The notes below the pieces were generated by a model. The model saw nothing but the letters and a program-made list of their open reading frames with translations, made no database searches and was not told the DNA's origin. Of a stretch of DNA of 7,043 nt, positions 5,007 through 7,043 are shown one piece after another. The position numbers and the translations under genes were made by a program. This stretch comes from Pseudonocardiales bacterium. GTDB lineage: Bacteria; Actinomycetota; Actinomycetes; Mycobacteriales; Jatrophihabitantaceae. The stretch spans positions 1 through 7,043 of the forward strand of contig JAVEEO010000310.1 of NCBI GenBank assembly GCA_030840415.1, given 5' to 3'. Position 1 is the first letter of the stretch; every line of letters starts with the position of its first letter.

Positions 5007-6592
5007 CGACCCGCCTCCGGCTCGCCGCGGGCGGCCAGCTCGGCCAGCAGGTCGGAGCACAGCAGGTGGACGTCACCGATCCCCATGGTCAGGATCAGGT
5101 CGCCCGGTTGCGCGAGCGTGGCCACCCGTCGCGCCACCGCATGCCAGTCCGGCTCGTAGACAACCTGGTTGGCGGGCAGCGGAACCTGCTCGGCGATCAA
5201 TTCGCCGGTCACGCCCGGCAGCGGTTTCTCCCGGGCCGGGAAGATGTCCATCAGCACCGCCACATCGGCCAGCGCCATCGCCTGGCCGAACTCGCGGGCG
5301 AAGGTCTGGGTGCGGCTGTAGGTGCCGGGCTGGAAGATCGCGATCAGCCGGCCGGTGCCCGCCAGCACCCCGCGGGCGGCGGCCAGCTGGGCGTGCACCT
5401 CCGTCGGATGATGGGCGTAGTCGTCGTACACCCGCACCCCGGCCGCCTCGCCGTGGAACTCGAAGCGCCGCTGCACCCCGCCGAACTCGCGCCAGGCCCG
5501 GACAGCCTGCTCGGCCGGCACGCCCAGCTCCTGCGCGGCCGCCAGCGCGGCGGCCGCGTTCAGCGCCATGTGCCGCCCGACCAGCGACCCGATCCGGACG
5601 GCGGTGGCCTCCGGGCCCGCGCCGTGCACGGTGAACTCCACCGCGTCCGGCAGTTCCTGGATGTCACTGACCCGGATCTCGGCATCGGGCCCGGTTCCGT
5701 AACCGCGCACCCGGACGTCCCGGCCGCTATCCCGGGCTGCGCGGTCGCGGGCATAGTCGGCGATCCGGCGGGCGCCGGCATCGTCGGCGCAGTACAGCAG
5801 CAACCCGCCCGGCGCGATCCGGTCGACGAACTGCTCGAAGGCCCGGAACACCCCTTCCAGGTCGCCGTGGTTCTCCAGGTGGTCGGCCTCGACGTTGGTC
5901 AGCACCGCGATCTCGGGCCACAGCAGCAGGAACGAGCCGTCGCTCTCGTCGGCCTCGACCAGGAACAGCTCGCCGCTGCCGACCTGCCCGTTCACCCCGG
6001 TGCCGGCCAGGTTCGCCCCGATCGCGTAGGACGGATCCAGCCCGGCGGCCAGCGCCGCCGCGGTGAGCAGCGAGGTGGTGGTGGTCTTGCCGTGGGTGCC
6101 GGCGATCGCGACGCTGCGGGTGTCACCGATCATCGCGGCCAGGGCGGTGGCCCGGCGCAGTACCAGCAGGCCGCGTTCGCGGCCGGCCGCGAGCTCGAAG
6201 TGAGCCGGGTCGATGGCGGTGCTGTAGACGAGGGTGTCGCAGTGATCCAGGTGTTCGGCCGAGTGCCCGATCCAGATCTCGGCACCGAGGCCGCGCAGTT
6301 CGGCGACGAGAGCCGACTCGCGGTTCTCGCAACCGGTCACCGGAACGCCCCGGGCCAGCATGATCCGGGCCAGCCCGCTCATTCCCGAGCCGGCGATGCC
6401 CATGATGTGTACCCGGCCCAGCTCGCCGGCCGGTGGCACGATCTCGGTGGCCGCCGAGGACACCAGCGCGGCACCCGGCGCGACCCAGCCGGCCGGCCGG
6501 TCGTACTCGGCCTGCGAGCGGCTTGCCGGGTTGCCCGGGCCCGTTGGGTCAAGCGGCCCGGGAGTGCCGGCCGGGTCAGGAATGGTGCTCAC
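5003..6592 (-). CDS. murC: MurC, UDP-N-acetylmuramate--L-alanine ligase
   Basis: Cytoplasmic ATP-dependent ligase (EC 6.3.2.8) that adds L-Ala to UDP-MurNAc, the first step of the peptide stem. The 529-residue protein shows the three Mur-ligase domains: an N-terminal Rossmann domain with [14 protein letters not shown] (62-75), a central ATPase domain with P-loop GTHGKTTTT (165-173), EADESDGSF (213-221) and [11 protein letters not shown] (233-243), and a C-terminal domain with [10 protein letters not shown] (390-399). The motif usually FQPHxYSRT reads FQPGTYSRT (420-428). The GTG at 6592 is chosen because GGAGG lies six bases upstream; it overlaps murG by 17 bases. This gives a Pro/Gly/Ala-rich extension of about 58 residues before the Rossmann domain, longer than in most MurC. 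The frame is open 33 codons further upstream but that is deep in murG. Confidence 0.97.
   Translation of the reverse strand: MSTIPDPAGTPGPLDPTGPGNPASRSQAEYDRPAGWVAPGAALVSSAATEIVPPAGELGRVHIMGIAGSGMSGLARIMLARGVPVTGCENRESALVAELRGLGAEIWIGHSAEHLDHCDTLVYSTAIDPAHFELAAGRERGLLVLRRATALAAMIGDTRSVAIAGTHGKTTTTSLLTAAALAAGLDPSYAIGANLAGTGVNGQVGSGELFLVEADESDGSFLLLWPEIAVLTNVEADHLENHGDLEGVFRAFEQFVDRIAPGGLLLYCADDAGARRIADYARDRAARDSGRDVRVRGYGTGPDAEIRVSDIQELPDAVEFTVHGAGPEATAVRIGSLVGRHMALNAAAALAAAQELGVPAEQAVRAWREFGGVQRRFEFHGEAAGVRVYDDYAHHPTEVHAQLAAARGVLAGTGRLIAIFQPGTYSRTQTFAREFGQAMALADVAVLMDIFPAREKPLPGVTGELIAEQVPLPANQVVYEPDWHAVARRVATLAQPGDLILTMGIGDVHLLCSDLLAELAARGEPEAGR
5014..5018 (-). promoter_or_regulatory. ftsQ ribosome-binding site within the end of murC
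   Basis: GGAGG, 7 bases before the ftsQ ATG at 5006, lying in the last codons of murC. With the ATGA stop-start overlap it indicates translational coupling and decides the 238-residue FtsQ over a start further upstream. Confidence 0.8.
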
Positions 6593-7043
6593 GAGCCACC
6601 TCCAGCACGCAGCTGGCCAGCACCGTCCCGGCATCGCGGGCACCGGCCCGCCGGGCGGCGGCTGCCATCGCGGCCAGCCGCGGCGGGTCACCGAGCACGG
6701 CGGTCACGTTCTGGGCCACCCAGGCGGGGTCGAGGTTCTCGTCGGCAACCATCAACCCGCCGCCGGCCGCCACGATCGGCTCGGCGTTCAGCCGCTGCTC
6801 GCCGCCACGCAGCGGCAGCGGCACGTAACCGGCCGGCAACCCGACCGCGGTCAGCTCCGCGCAGGTCATCGCCCCTGAACGGCACAGCACGAAATCGGCG
6901 GCAGCGTAGCCGTCAGCCATCGCATCCAGATAGGGCAGCACCACGTAGGCCGGCTCGTCGGCGCCACGCTCCGGTGCGGCGATCGGGTTCTTGCCCCCGG
7001 CGATGTGCAACACCTGGATACCAGCCGCGGCCAGCGACCGCTG
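6576..7043 (-). CDS. murG: MurG, lipid II-forming GlcNAc transferase (C-terminal part)
   Basis: Membrane-associated GT28 glycosyltransferase (EC 2.4.1.227) that moves GlcNAc from UDP-GlcNAc to lipid I, making lipid II. Only the last 155 residues are present; the frame stays open to the window edge at 7043. They cover most of the C-terminal UDP-GlcNAc-binding domain: [40 protein letters not shown] (residues 33-63 of the fragment, with the conserved acidic residue E63 that contacts the sugar nucleotide), [16 protein letters not shown] (75-90, with the conserved Gln and Asn) and [13 protein letters not shown]. The terminal stretch is the usual family C-terminal helix. Its stop overlaps the murC start by 17 bases, implying coupled translation. 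Confidence 0.95.
   Translation of the reverse strand, partial: QRSLAAAGIQVLHIAGGKNPIAAPERGADEPAYVVLPYLDAMADGYAAADFVLCRSGAMTCAELTAVGLPAGYVPLPLRGGEQRLNAEPIVAAGGGLMVADENLDPAWVAQNVTAVLGDPPRLAAMAAAARRAGARDAGTVLASCVLEVAREHHS
6599..6603 (-). promoter_or_regulatory. murC ribosome-binding site within murG
   Basis: GGAGG, 6 bases before the murC GTG at 6592, inside the last codons of murG. It is the main reason for taking this GTG as the murC start. Confidence 0.8.

Noticed and set aside
4134..5159. 341-codon plus-strand frame opposite ftsQ, including GTLPR repeats
   Set aside because: The GTLPR repeat is only the translation of the noncoding 15-base tandem repeat; the rest is antisense to ftsQ and murC.
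1..7043. Mobile element, phage or defence system
   Set aside because: No transposase, integrase, tRNA, terminal repeat or foreign-looking gene; all genes fit the conserved division cluster.

Overview
The window is a high-GC stretch in which every supportable gene lies on the minus strand. Read in the direction of transcription (from base 7043 to base 1) the order is murG (3' part), murC, ftsQ, ftsZ, a YggS-family gene, sepF, a YggT-family gene, and divIVA/wag31 (5' part). This is the division and cell-wall (dcw) cluster in its actinobacterial form: ftsQ is followed directly by ftsZ with no ftsA, and sepF, yggT and a Wag31-type divIVA lie downstream. The protein sequences (Wag31 N-terminus, FtsZ beginning [15 protein letters not shown] and ending in an acidic DVPDFLK peptide, actinobacterial-type MurG end) all point to an actinobacterium. 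The genus cannot be fixed from this window.

Layout. 6576-7043 is the last 155 codons of murG. murC (5003-6592) overlaps murG by 17 bases, and ftsQ (4290-5006) overlaps murC by an ATGA, so the three look translationally coupled. A 355-base gap (3935-4289) separates ftsQ from ftsZ and is the main regulatory region. It holds a hairpin just after ftsQ, a 15-base tandem repeat (about 2.7 copies), a GACAC motif of the WhiA type, a TTGACA element and a good ftsZ ribosome-binding site. ftsZ (2738-3934), yggS (1942-2688), sepF (1395-1898) and yggT (1062-1355) follow with gaps of only 39-49 bases and probably form one transcription unit. A perfect 20-base palindrome followed by TTTT lies just after yggT and probably ends it. 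divIVA (1-835, cut by the window edge) then has its own 226-base leader.

How the genes work together. MurC and MurG make and finish the cytoplasmic peptidoglycan precursors. FtsZ forms the division ring, SepF anchors it to the membrane in place of FtsA, and FtsQ links the ring to the periplasmic synthesis machinery. YggT is a small membrane protein and YggS a pyridoxal-phosphate homeostasis protein, both usual residents of this locus. DivIVA/Wag31 directs polar growth.

No new system is visible. The points worth a second look are the tandem repeat upstream of ftsZ, an exact 41-base internal duplication in divIVA, the absence of the laccase-domain gene (ylmD/pgeF) that often sits between ftsZ and yggS, a Gly in place of a usual His in MurC, and inverted repeats in the divIVA leader.
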